Shown one piece after another: positions 34,271-45,427 of a stretch of 64,000 bases of DNA (its first letter is position 1; each line of letters begins with the position of its first letter). The stretch spans positions 1,079,956 through 1,143,955 of the forward strand of contig BCJJ01000002.1 of the NCBI GenBank assembly GCA_039545355.1, written 5' to 3'. Source of the DNA: Trichosporon coremiiforme. Lineage: Eukaryota; Basidiomycota; Tremellomycetes; Trichosporonales; Trichosporonaceae. A model generated the notes under the pieces. That model was given only the letters and a program-made list of their open reading frames with translations, made no database searches and was not told the origin of the DNA. The position numbers were made by a program, and so were the translations under genes.

Positions 34271-36029
34271 CGGGATTTGTCACTTGGCAAGCTCAACTGG
34301 GATGACGTTTCAGCCGACCAGTCGACGCGTTTGGGAATTGTCGGAACGACAGTCTACGGTGGAGCTATGGTCAAATGGGCTCAATAGGCTTCGGGCCAGC
34401 CTCTTGATCCAGAATCAGACCGACCGAGCACGACTGGACGACGCGCTGCACCCGACCCAAGGCGGGGCGAGCCATCCCCCCTTCCCCCGCCCCCAGGTCG
34501 TGCGCCAGTGGGTCACTGGAGCAACGGAGGGCGGGGCAACGGGTAGTCACCCCTACCCCGCCTTACGCTAGTATCTGGAATCGGGTGCAAGTTCAAGCCC
34601 TGCGTCATCCTTGTCAGCTCGACCGGTTCACGAATGCTGGAGCCTCTCGGCACCTCCCAGGCGACTGGTACTGATAAGGTTGGGTCGTGCTCCACGGCTA
34701 CACAGTTTTCCTCAATCTGTGCTCGTTTCAGGAGTCGGTGAACGGCAATGGCTTGTGCTTGCTACTTTTGTCCGTCTGTGGTCATTCCGGTCGTGCGTCG
34801 TTGGTGTGTCGTCGGCGAGGTGATGGTGCTTCTTGCTAGCATGTCTGGCGTCATTGTCTTGGCAAGTGGGATGGAACGGGGGAAGAGGCACGTACGAGCG
34901 TCAAGAAAGAGGTCAATCACTGATCACTGACGCATGGACGCACCGAAGTTCTGACGTTCTGACGGGCGCTGACGATTTCTGGCGAATCTGAGTCGCCAGA
35001 GGTCTGTGCGGTCAGGCGTGCAACCAGGCGAGGGTGCACTGGGAGTGCCTTCTGCTCATCAATTCGAGCTTTTCGGCCAGAATTCGAGAGTGAGCGGAGC
35101 CGACCGACGTTTGAGATAGGAAGATAGGAAACATGGGTGCCGCCACGATGAAACGCAGCGCACAGCGACGAAACAAGGCGACACTGTGTTCCTGTCGTCC
35201 TCTCATTCGGGCATGAGGACCATCCTCTAGGGAGTGCCGCTGCCAAACAATGGGCACGGGGACAGTCGATGATGAAGGATTGCAAGAGACGTGCCAAGGA
35301 TGGTGACTTGGTCCACTGCTACGCCTACCTGGCGCCACAGGCACATTATCTCCCCGTATCCTGTGGCCTCGCCCACTCGTCCGACTGGCTGAGTGGCAGT
35401 CAGTTCATGTTCAGAGTAATGTGCAGAGGCTATCGCGTTGCTAGATTTGAAGATTCCCATGGTTGCTGAGCCCGAACCATCACGGCACAGCTGATACGCA
35501 TAGGCGACACCGATGCGGCGGAGGCGTCCCCGACAGCGACTTTCCGTGACCTTCTACCTCGTCTTTTTCCTGACGTTCTCGGCAGCAGAGCTGGTGGAGG
35601 TAGACATGGGACCTCGCCTTGGCATTTCCTTCTGCCCGCATGCGACTAACAGTGTCGGCCCAGACAATCGGTCCCGCAGCTTCCCATCCGCAGACTGACG
35701 CCTTGTGATTCGTCCCGAAGCTCATTCTGCAGGTGGGATAATCACCGATTGCGGGCAAGATAAGACTACTCTTCGGCCGAAGCTCCCCCTGAAGTCAGTC
35801 ACGGGGGCGGTCCACGGGGCATGTGAGGGCCGTTACTTCCCTCGCTTGGACGCATTCCATGCGGAGGATCTATGCCAAGCGCGGAGAGCTGACCGAATGT
35901 CGTTTGTACGCTGGATCCGCTGTCTTGGCACCAAAGTTATGCGCTTGCACTAGCGCGGTGATGAACTCATCCAAGCGATTGCTGAGCAATGAGATGAGAG
36001 CCGGTGGAGACTGCGGATGTGCGATGCGC

Positions 36030-36820
36030 GCTAAGGGGAGATTGAAGACGGGAATGAAATGGACACCAGGGCAGCACGCGTTCCTGACGATGCCGTCTGC
36101 TGCACCGACACAACAACACACGTCCACGATGGCGAGTCTAGACAACGCGGCAGGCCGTGTTCCTCATCCGCGCACACCAGGGCTTCACGAGGAAGTTGAG
36201 TTGCTACACCATGCCGGTCCCCAGCGATGCCTCATGACGGGCCCAACGGCATTCCGCCCGACCTCAGGCATTATACGAGTGTGACACTCCTCGCGGGCGG
36301 GACTGGGATCAGGGGACTGGGATCAGTTTCCGTCTCTCACTCTTCCTCGGGCCCATCCGAGATGCGAGGGATGCAAGGGAGCGACGGAGCGCTGTTGCGG
36401 CGGTGCATCTTGTTTGGAATACACGGGACGAGGACCCCAACTGATGGATCCGGCAGATAATCGAAGAGCTGGCGAAGGGAGCTGGTGCGTTGGAGGTCAA
36501 GGTCGATGTCCATCGCACGAGGAGAGATGTCGAGGGTAAAGCTGCGCCATCTAGCCAGCGAGGACAAGGAGGATCAGGAGAAGGACGTGCCACCGACGAG
36601 CGTTGTCCGAGTTGTTAAGGGAAGAGCCGACGTCGAGAGCACGATTCGTCAGAATGTCGCAACGACACCGAACGACGCAGGGGGCATGGCTGTCGTCGTG
36701 TGTGGTCCCTCATCGCTCGGTCTGGAAACAAGACGTGCTGCGTGTGCTGTCAACACGCCCTCGGCTGTTGCGAAGGATCAACCCCAAATCCACTTCTACT
36801 CGGAGCAGTTCGGCTGGTAA
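36030..36820 (+). pseudogene. Ferric reductase (FRE family) pseudogene, C-terminal FAD/NAD half
   Basis: Family segments appear in the right order but in shifting frames. The FAD domain WTPGQHAFLTMP starts at 36060 (frame 3). FLIRAHQGFTRKL follows at about 36160 (frame 1). YTSVTLLAGGTGI, the NAD(P)-binding loop, is near 36275 (frame 2). ISFRLSLFLGPIRDARD is in frame 1 after a 14-bp tandem duplication at 36299-36326. VHLVWNTRDEDPN then ends in TGA at 36442-36444, after which WIRQIIEELAKG continues in the same frame. The terminal AVVVCGP... IHFYSEQFGW stop at 36818 is in frame 2. So there are at least four frame changes and one nonsense codon. No splice model I tried removes them. The upstream haem-binding membrane domain is not recognisable. 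FRE proteins reduce Fe(III) at the plasma membrane. Confidence 0.85.
36299..36326. repeat. 14-bp tandem duplication in the ferric-reductase pseudogene
   Basis: GGGACTGGGATCAG is present twice in direct succession at the codons of the NAD(P)-binding GGTGIS loop. Since 14 is not a multiple of 3, it shifts the frame exactly where the family sequence changes frame. Confidence 0.95.
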
Positions 36821-36927
36821 CTGTACCGTTAGTAGGAGCTGCCATAAAAGACAACAGAAGAGTCAGTATGCAGCATGTCGTGCTTCGATCCTCGCATTCA
36901 TCGCGTCTATCGCTGCTGAGTATGCGC

Positions 36928-37860
36928 TTAGGCGCCCTCCTGGCCGGTCTTGCGGGAGAGGATCTCGATCCAGTATCCGTCCGGGTCGTAGATGAACGCG
37001 ATGTGCTGGGGTCAGCTGGAGTGCGACCGACATAGCTTGAGAGACCGAGCGAGGAAAGCCTGGCTTGGTAGACCCAGCGAGGAAGACCACCAGTCTGGCA
37101 GCCCTCGCTCCGCTCCGTCTGCTACTCACGCGCATGCGGCCCTCCTCGGGGCGCTTCTTGAACTTGACGCCGAGCTCGTCGAAGCGCTTGCAGGCGGCGT
37201 GCAGGTCGTCGACGGCGATGCAGATGTGGCCAAAGCCGCGGCCAGGCTCATCATTACCGCTGGCGTAGCCCTTGAAGTTGGGGTCGTTCTCTGCATCGTC
37301 AGTCGCGGTTCACCTGTTCCCACATGTCATGTCATGCTGGGAGCTCCCCCTGTCCACTGTTCCTAACATTCCGCAGCGACTGGCCACCCTGACCACCGTG
37401 CAACGTCATGCACCAGCGAGGAAGAATCACTCACCAGTGCCCCAGTTGTGGCACAGCTCGAGGACGCCCTCGCGGTTGGTAAAGCTGTCACCCTTCTCCT
37501 CCTTGGACGCGTTGGCCTTGTCGCCGAATCCGGAGGGGTAGCCGAGGAAGTAGTTGGTGAAGTCGCCTCCGTCCGACTTGCGGAAGCACTGACGTCAGAG
37601 CTGCCTCTGGGTTGCACTCACCTCCATGCCGAGGACCTCCTCGTAGAACTGGCGTCAGCTTGACAGTACCGTGCAAAGCTTACCTTCAAGGACGCCTTGG
37701 GGTCCTTAATGCGGAACTGGGGTTAGCTGGGGCCAAGACTGGTGGGCAGCGATGTGAGAAAGGCGCTGGGCTCACCCTGACGTCAGCTCCAGAAACAAAG
37801 ACAAGCTTACATGGTGTGGTTGAAGATGTAGGTCTTGGGGTCGGACTTGATGGTGGACAT
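36928..37860 (-). CDS. GLO1: Glyoxalase I (lactoylglutathione lyase)
   Basis: Exons 37811-37860 (50 nt), 37776 (1 nt), 37684-37716 (33 nt), 37622-37648 (27 nt), 37435-37588, 37130-37290 and 36928-37005 give 167 aa. Family motifs: [18 protein letters not shown] with the first metal His, [23 protein letters not shown] and GYWIEIL with the metal Glu. The enzyme converts the methylglyoxal-glutathione hemithioacetal to lactoylglutathione in the cytosol. The Met17 codon is split AT|G|: without the single G at 37776 the frame is lost right before the conserved FRIKDPK. Flanking introns are 34 nt (GTAAGC...GACGTCAG) and 59 nt (GTGAGC...CCCCAG). The stop is 108 bp from the end of the ferric-reductase relic, convergent. 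Confidence 0.92.
37776..37776 (-). other. Single-nucleotide exon of GLO1
   Basis: On the minus strand the sequence reads ...GCTGACGTCAG, G, GTGAGCCC...: a complete acceptor with branch point, one G, and a complete donor. This G is the third base of the Met17 codon and is the only way I found to join exon 1 to the FRIKDPK exon in frame. Confidence 0.8.
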
Positions 37861-38223
37861 GGCGGGCGAGGTGGTGCTGAGGTGTCGGGCGGTAGTGGTG
37901 AGAAGAGAGGGGAGGCGTCTGATGGAAGACATTCAGGTTGCAAGAGTGCGGTGAGTTGCGCGCTCCCACATGTGCTGTCAGGTTGTTGGGCAGCTGCTCA
38001 CCCTGGCGAGCCTGGCGCGGCATTGGCGCCGGAAAGCGGGCCGGCGGCATCCACCTTAAGCGGTCCCCCCTTCCGAGATTCCGGCAGCCACTGACCTCAC
38101 TTGCGCAACCAGACGTCATGTATGCATTGCTCTATCGTCACTATCGTCACGTTCTATGGACAGGCTAGCTCTATGGTGGTTCGGATTATAGGTTCGTCAT
38201 ATGCATACTGACATTCCAGATCG

Positions 38224-41200
38224 TCACCACGCAATCTTGGCGAGGAGGCCCTTGGGCCAAGTGCGCACGCAGTACTTCCTCGCCTCGTCCAGGAGGAGCA
38301 GTGCGGCGCCAAAGGCGACAGGAATGAAGATGTGCTCGACGGGGACGCCGCGGGTGATGAACGCCTTCTGGAAGAAGGGCACGTAGGAAAAGAAGAACAG
38401 GAACGCGATACTCGCCGCCATGGCGCAGGGGACGAAGAGGTTGCGCGCCGGGCCCCAGAAGGGATTGTGCTGGAAGATACTGAGGCGCCGCGTCCGCGTC
38501 GCGAGCAGGTTGCCCCACTGCATGAAGACGAGCGTGAAGAAGTAGACGCTCTGTGCGCGCGCGACCTGCTCGTTGAAGTCGTCTGCGTCGAGGTCGGGCG
38601 GCAGGCCGCCGAAGGCGAACACAATCTTCGAGAAGGGATAGCCCGCACGCTGCAGGTACCAGAACGCCATGGCGAAGGCACACAGCGACTCGAGAACACC
38701 GAGTACAGCGTAAGCGTGGAAGAGGAGCTTCCAGTTAACGAGCTTGTCCTTCTTGATGTCACGCGGTGGGCGGAGGAGCAGGCCCGTCTCGGGTTTCTCG
38801 AAGCACATGGACACGGCGGGGAGCACGTCGGTCAGACAGCAGACGAGGATCATGGCGATCGAGCTCATCATCTGGGGCAGGCCGAACAGGACACAGATGA
38901 GAATCGGGGTCAGCTCGGAGAAGGAACCAGCGCTGTTGGTTAGCTTTGCTTAACTCTGTACCAGTTTTCCAGAAGACTCACGGGAGGAGGTAGAGAATCG
39001 TCTTTTTCAGATTATCAAACACGAGCCGACCATACGTCACGGCAACAACCATGCTCGAGAAGCTTTCCAGCAGCACCAAATCCGCCGCCTCCATCGCCAC
39101 ATCGCTGCCCCCGCCCATCGCGATTCCGACGTCGGCCGCCTTCAAGCTGGGAGCGTCATTGACGCCATCGCCCGTCATGCCGACGACGGCGCCGCGGGCC
39201 TGGAACTCCTTCACGATGCGGAGTTTCTGCTCGGGGGTGGTGCGCGCAAACACGATCTCGGGGTAGGTGCACGCCTGCGCCCACTGGTCCTCTGACATCT
39301 GCATCAGGTCCGAGCCAGAGAGGACCAGCGCGCGGTCGACGGGCGCAAGCACCGCTTCCTCCGTGCTTGCCGTGTCGGTGGGTTCGCAGCGCTTATCCGA
39401 CATCTCTTGAAGTTCAGGAGCTTGACGCGGGAGGTCGGCAAGTGTCGCCCGACGCCTGGCCGTGACGATGCCGCACTGCTCGGCAATCGCGACGGCCGTC
39501 AGCGCAAAATCGCCGGTCACCATGAAGACCTTGATACCGGCGGCGCGGAGGGTGCGGATCGTGTCCGGGATATCGGGGCGAGGGGGGTCGACGAGGCCGA
39601 GCAGACCGACGACAGTCAGATCCTGGTTAAGAGCGAGGTTGACGTGGTCTGTGAACTCGTCTGAGGCCGTGTCCCACCCTGCGAGCTGGGAAGAGGGAAT
39701 GACACGCTTGGCGAGGAGGAGCACGCGCTGTCCCTTGGCCGCCCAGCGTTCCTGAACCGCGACGAGCTGCGCCCTCCGCTCCTCAGTGAGCGGGAGGGAG
39801 GGACCGCCGCTCGCGTCGTTGATGAAAGCACAGCGCTTCAGGAGGACATCGGGCGCTCCCTTCGTGAGCAGGATCGCGTCGCCGTCGCGGATGGCCTCGT
39901 GCTGGGACACGGGGGTGGGGTTGCCAGCGAGTTTACCAGTCGAAGACGGCCTCAGCAGCTTCAGCATGAACTTTGTCTTCGAGCTAAAGTTCATCTTGAA
40001 GATCTCGGTCCACTCGCTCTGGCTCTCGGACACGGGGCGGAGGAACTCGGCCCAGCGCAGGATCGCGCTGTCCGTCGCGTCGCCGTGGATCTTGCGCAAG
40101 CCGAGGGGTTGGTCGACGGTCGATGCGTCGAAGGAGGCGGCGTTGCACACGCTGGCGACGGCGGCGAGCTGGCGCACAGAGTCGGCACTGGCGTGCTGCG
40201 CGACGACCCTGTCGCGCACCGCGAGGCTGTCCATCTCGTCCTCGAAAATGGCGACCGAGGTGACCGTCATCTGGTTCTGCGTAAGCGTGCCCGTCTTGTC
40301 TGAGCAGAGCACAGAGACGGAACCCAGCGTCTCAACGGTCATGAGCGTCTTGCACAGGACCTTGTTCTTGGCGAGCGTGCGCGCAATGACGGACAGAGAC
40401 ACCGTGACACTGATAGGCAGACCCTCGGGGATGAACGCGACACAGACGGATACCACGTTGATGACAAGCGTCGAGGCCGACATGAAGCCCTTGTGTTTTG
40501 GGTTCAGCCACGCGGCCCACAGGATGATGATGATAAGCGCAATGGAAAGCGCACACCCGACAATGATCCACACGAAGTGCGCGATCTCGCGCTGCAGCGT
40601 CGTCAGTGCCGGTCCGCCTTGCGCGGATAGAGCAGCAATGCGGCCGAACACGGTGTTGTCTCCCGTCTGGATGACGACGCCGAGACCGCTGCCGCCGACA
40701 CAGAGCGTGCCCTGTAGACCGATGTTCTTGGACTCGAGGAAGTTGTCGTCCGTCGTGTGCGTGACGCCTGCAATGGGCTCCGACTCGCCCGTGAGTACGG
40801 CGCGGTCGAGGCGGAGATCGCTCGAGGTCTGGAGGAAGCGCACGTCGGCAGGGAGCTTGTTGCCGAGCGAGATGTAGACCAGGTCTCCGGGGACGATCTC
40901 GCGTCCCTCGATCTGGACCTGGGCCCCGTCACGGAGCACAGTGACCTGCTGGGGGAGGAGGTTCATAATGGAGGCCATGACTTTGCCAGTCGACCAGTCC
41001 TGATACGCGTTGAAAGCCGTCTGGATCACGATGACGATGAGGAGCACGACGGCGAGGGCGAGATTGCTGGCCGCGGGGTTCGGGTCGCCGAGCGGGCGCC
41101 ACGCGATGAAGCACAGAACGGAGGCGAGGAATAGGATCGTGCCGAACCCACCGAACACGTACCAGAACCACTTCAGGAGGACATTGTTCGACGGAGGCGT

Positions 41201-41760
41201 CATCTCATTGTACCCGCTCGAAGAGAGGCGGCGCTTCACCTGGTTCCTGTCCAGACCGGCTTTGGGGGACACGTTCAGGCGTTGGCACACCTCCTTCTCG
41301 TCCAGCTTGTGCCACTCGAGCTCCGTAAGCTCGCGCACAGCGGTACGCCTGGCTTCCGTCTGCTCCGGGTGGCGGAGCGAGTCGGTTACATGGATTGAAA
41401 GGGTCCTGCGGCGTCAGCGAACTGTGGACAAAGCCTGAGGACAGCTGAGCTCGGTGCGAAAGATAGTCCACAGAGCCCGGCGTTAACTCACCTGAATTCA
41501 CCAACCAGCCTGCTGGTAGTGTCGACCTGCCTGGGCCCAGCACCAACGGAATTCTGCCTCCTCAGTCGGAGTTCTCTCTGCGCATTCTCGTCATCCTGGA
41601 TAGTGACTGAAGGGGGGATAGCGAACAGGGGGCGTTGACTGGGACCAGTGTGCGTGCCCTTCTCGGCGTCTACCTCGTAGGCGACCTCGGGGAGGATGGT
41701 CTCGGCACTGGCCGATTTGATCGAGACCGAGTCCTTGGAGTCTTTGTCCTTGTCCACCAT
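38224..41760 (-). CDS. Type IIC-like P-type cation ATPase (Na+/K+-ATPase alpha-like)
   Basis: Exons 41492-41760, 38982-41405 and 38224-38932 give 1133 aa. The phosphorylation motif CSDKTGTLTQNQMT (Asp about residue 458), the actuator LTGESEP and the hinge VGMTGDGVNDAPSLKAADV are intact. M4 reads FIPEGLPISVTVSLS and the region before the phosphorylation site (KTLMTVETLGSVS) follows Na,K-ATPase alpha more closely than ENA or PMR1. M5-M6 contains CCLTDVLPAVSM. The first 90 residues are a polar cytosolic tail. It probably exports Na+ or exchanges Na+/K+ at the plasma membrane; fungal members function without an obvious beta subunit. The transported ion cannot be settled from sequence by eye. Confidence 0.9.
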
Positions 41761-43218
41761 TGTGAGAAGATCCGGTGAGGGATTAGGAAGATAGGCGGGG
41801 GTGTCCGGTGGTACCGGTGAGGGAATAAGGAGGGGAGGAGGTTGGGATGAGAAGGGAAGAAGCCTTGGGAGAGTGGTGGGGTTGCTTGTTTGTCTCCCCG
41901 GGTCAGCTTTATACGAGCACCAGCGCGGTCAGTAGGCTGTGCATGCGTGTGTGCGCGTTTGCAATGTGAGCGCGCGACCGTGATAAGTCGAGCTGCGCCC
42001 CAGAATGGGAACTAGACGAGGATCAGTGTGTAGTATGAGCTATCCCTTCGCGTCCCCTTTGTCACTGGGCCATGAGCTTGGTTGCGGGTGTACGGGCGTG
42101 ATGTCTGTGGCGCCAGGCCAATCAGTTCATCTGGCGTGCCAGCTGGCCAGCGCGCCAGGGGGACTCGCCGCTGCTATCCTTGCCTTGGGTCGCTCGGTAG
42201 TTTGCTAGCCCTCCTGGGTCGCTCGCTGGAAGCAAGCTAACTCCAAGCGACATCCGGGGCGGTGTTCCTTGCAGCCTTGCTGTTCGCGTGCAGGTCGAGA
42301 CGAGCGCGACAGAGGCAATAGAGGCAGGAGCAAGAGGAGCAATGCGCGGTGAGTGTGACAGAACGCTGATATGCCGGCGGACGAATGAGTAAAATCCCTC
42401 TTCCCTCAGTGTGTAGATCACTTTGCGGTATTCTCGGACAGCCTCTTTTTTGATACCGAGGGAGACAAGGGGAGAACGGTCCGATTGCCGATGGATCTAG
42501 GTCCCCTTTCCACTGCCTCCACTGCCTCATTGCGAACACGAGGTCGAGGTCCACGAGAACCGTGGACAGCACAATGGACACAATGTGGATCGCGGGCGAC
42601 CTCTTCCCTTCTTCCCTCCCCGAGACGCCTCTGACGCCTGGGGAGCAGGGAGCGAGCGGATGTGACATGGTTGAATGTGCAACAGCAATGGAATGGTCGA
42701 TAATCGCGCTCTCCCTCTGATGCGCTAGATCTGCCGTCTTCGGGCCAATGAGAAATCACGCAGAGTCGCTTTTCTATCCGCCCCTCACCTTTAATCTCGG
42801 CTTCTCATGCAGCCCAACAGATGAAACAATGCTCCGCATTGGTCTGCACAACTGCAAAGGTGTATCGCCATTCCGGCGTTCGCACTCCTCGGCACCTTCT
42901 TCACGACGGGAAGCATGGTGAATGTGAATGTGTCTTTGCAACTCTCGGGTCCGCTGCATTTTCACACCCCCAGTGCCCATCGAGCTCACGTCTCGCGATC
43001 AGGTTGCCGCTCACGCTCACGCCGCTCACGTCCACTGCACGGGACGCGTGTGACCGTCACGTGCACAATCGAGCCGCACTGCCCAGAGCAGAGTGGTTAT
43101 TTCTGCAACCGCTGGAACCGCAATCGTACACAAGCTTCATGCGCAGCGAGTGAGCGCCTTCGGCTCTCTCATTCTACCGCACCGCCCCCTCTACTCTACG
43201 AACTAGCCGCTTAGCTTT
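41761..43218. other. Intergenic region upstream of the P-type ATPase
   Basis: 1.46 kb between the ATPase start and the RCC1-PHD stop. It probably holds the ATPase promoter; TTTATA near 41910 is a possible basal element. CACGTG occurs at 43058-43063. No gene recognised. Confidence 0.6.
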
Positions 43219-45427
43219 TTACCCAGAACGAGGACGCTTGTATCCACTTTCTGTTGCCAACGTCAGCGCCTACTCCGCCACTCAGAGTGCAGTAAAACTC
43301 ACCTGGCGTCGCCCTTTCCTCGGATTCAGTCTTGCGCTTCAGAGGCGTGTCGGGCAGCTCGGGCTCGCCGATCGCGTCCTCGTCCGGGATCAGAGAGCAC
43401 TGTTGCTCCATCGACTCGCCCTCCTTCTCGCACACGGGGCAGAACCACTCGCCCTCGGGGAGCTCAGTCAGAGGAGGGGTCAGGCAGCCGCAGTGATACG
43501 GCTCGTCACACTGTATGTCAGCTCGCCGCTCGACGTGAGCCGAGGACTCACCTTCTGGCACTCCAAGAGTAGGCTCTCGTCGCCTTCCTCGTGACAGACC
43601 AGGCACACGTCCTCAGACTCGACGGTAACGGGATACCGAGGACGGTCCTCAAGCTGCTGGTTGGGTCTCGCGAGGAAGAGAGTGAAGAACGCTCCAGCGG
43701 CAATGCTGTTTGTCAGCGTATAGGAGATGGGCATAGCATACTCAATGACGTCGATGCCGGCCAGGGGGGCGATAGCTATCGGCTTAGTCGAGCTCTTGCC
43801 AACGTCAGGTCCAAAGCCGAGTTCTAGAAGTTAACTACGTGTAGGTTAGAGGAAGCTCACCTCCGTAGAGCGCTCCCTGGCCAAAACCGACAGTCTGTGT
43901 TGTTCCGTCGTCCGTTGGCGTCGTGATGAAGTGCGTGCAGCCGCCGAGAGACGCGACCTGTATTTTGCAGCTACTCACTGCGACGGGTTAGCGCGGGTTA
44001 GTGGTAGACCCAATTCCAACTTACGACTGTCGAGCAGCTTGAACGTCGTGTACGGCGATCCCGTCGAGCCGTCTCCCGTTAGCTTCCATTTGCCCGCCAT
44101 GTGGAACATCTTGAAGCGGTCGATCACGACCGAATCTGGAGAGAGTTAGTCACATGGTACGCGTCCCAACTCACTGGTCGGTCCGCAGATAACGGTCTCG
44201 GCGCGGCGTTTCGGGTTGCTGTCTGAGAACTGCGGCACGAGCGTGGGTACGAGCTGGTCCTTCTGGTCTCCGAGACCGAGGCGCGCGTAGCCGGCGTAGC
44301 CCCAGGCGTAGACGTTTCCGTCCTCGTCGAGTGCAAGCGAGTGCTGGTTTCCGGACGAGATCTGAGCAATCTTCTTGCCCTCAAAGGTATCTTCGATCAA
44401 TCCTTACGTCAGCTACGGCTGCATCAATGACAGCTTACGGGGAGGAGCCTGGACGTCGTACGAAGTCTTGCCAGCCTTCACGAGGCGCTCTCCTGTTGTT
44501 CCGTTGCCGAGCTGGCCGTGCTCACTCGAGCCGCAGGCGTACACCTTGCCCGCGTCAGTGAGGAAGAGGGAGAAGGTATGTCCGGCAGTGATCTGGATGA
44601 CCTTCTCTCCTGCTCTCGTCCACGGTCCGGGAATGCGCTCGAGAGTTTCAACCTCGCCAGACGTCGACTGCCGTCAGTTTATCGGACTTCGCGAAGCAAC
44701 TCACCAGACCCAGCTGGCCGACAACGTTGTTGCCTGATCCCCACACGGCCCCCTTCGAGTCAAGGAGGAACCAGTGGCTCCGTCCAGCGGCGCCGCCGAT
44801 CCATTTCACGTCGTTTCCGAGGCCGACGTTGCGAGGGGAGACGTGCATCGGCGCGTCGTGCGGGACGATGCCCTTCCTCGACACCGGGCCGATGCCGGGC
44901 ACGCGGCCAAAGAAATGCGCGAGGCCGTCGACTGTGATGTCAGCTTTGATGTAGACTGAAGCTCTCACCATCGATGGCGATTCCATAGTTAGCAGCGCAG
45001 CCCGAGAGGACCTTGGCAACCTTGATATGACAGAGCGACCGAAGGATGTACGGCTCGTTGAGGTCTCCGGCACTGGATGTCAGTTACTCTCCCTGCACGG
45101 TCAACTCACTCCTGCTGTTTCCGTCCTTTCCCGTTCGCAGCCCTGAGAGCGCGTGAGTACCATGCCGATCGCTTCAAGTTGTTTGTTGCTAGACTTACCA
45201 GTCGGTACCTCCGCATATGAGGACTGCGCAATGTCAGCAAGAGCTCGTGTGCGTGGCGTGCCGTGCCGCGCTGGAAGCAAGGGTGATCGGTGACCGCAGC
45301 AGGTCGGTCTCCAGGTCCCAGAAGGAAGGCGGAGGAAGACAAAAACACCGTTCATCACATCACACGACCGGACCGCCCGAAGGCACTCACCTCGTCCCCA
45401 GTCGTCTTCAGTTTGTTCGGCGGTCAT
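43219..45427 (-). CDS. RCC1-repeat protein with C-terminal PHD finger
   Basis: Twelve exons: 45391-45427, 45199-45223 (25 nt), 45110-45142 (33 nt), 44969-45072, 44705-44931, 44439-44667, 44175-44402, 44025-44135, 43861-43977, 43552-43823, 43303-43510 and 43219-43250, giving about 540 aa. RCC1-type blades are recognised by VLICGGTDW, GAVWGSGNNVVGQLGL, KVYACGSSEHGQLGNG and NVYAWGYAGYARLGLGD. After the propeller (about residue 430) a C4HC3 PHD finger follows: CLVCHEEGDESLLLEC then CDEPYHCGCLTPPL and WFCPVC. The tail is basic (YKRPRSG). The propeller could bind a GTPase or chromatin and the PHD finger a histone H3 tail; the combination suggests a chromatin-associated role, unproven. Several exons are very short. 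Confidence 0.85.

Noticed and set aside
34480..34600. tRNA-like B box (GTTCAAGCC) followed by GTCATCC
   Set aside because: The T stem has a mismatch, no A box is placed correctly, and no GGATGAC acceptor partner occurs at a usable distance upstream.
36442..36444. Rescue of the ferric reductase by an intron spanning the TGA
   Set aside because: No donor/acceptor pair around the TGA keeps VHLVWNTRD joined to WIRQIIEEL in frame, and the other frame changes would remain.
37717..37810. Treating the two GLO1 introns as one stwintron
   Set aside because: Removing everything between 37811 and 37716 leaves AT joined to TTC and loses the frame, so the single G must stay in the mRNA.
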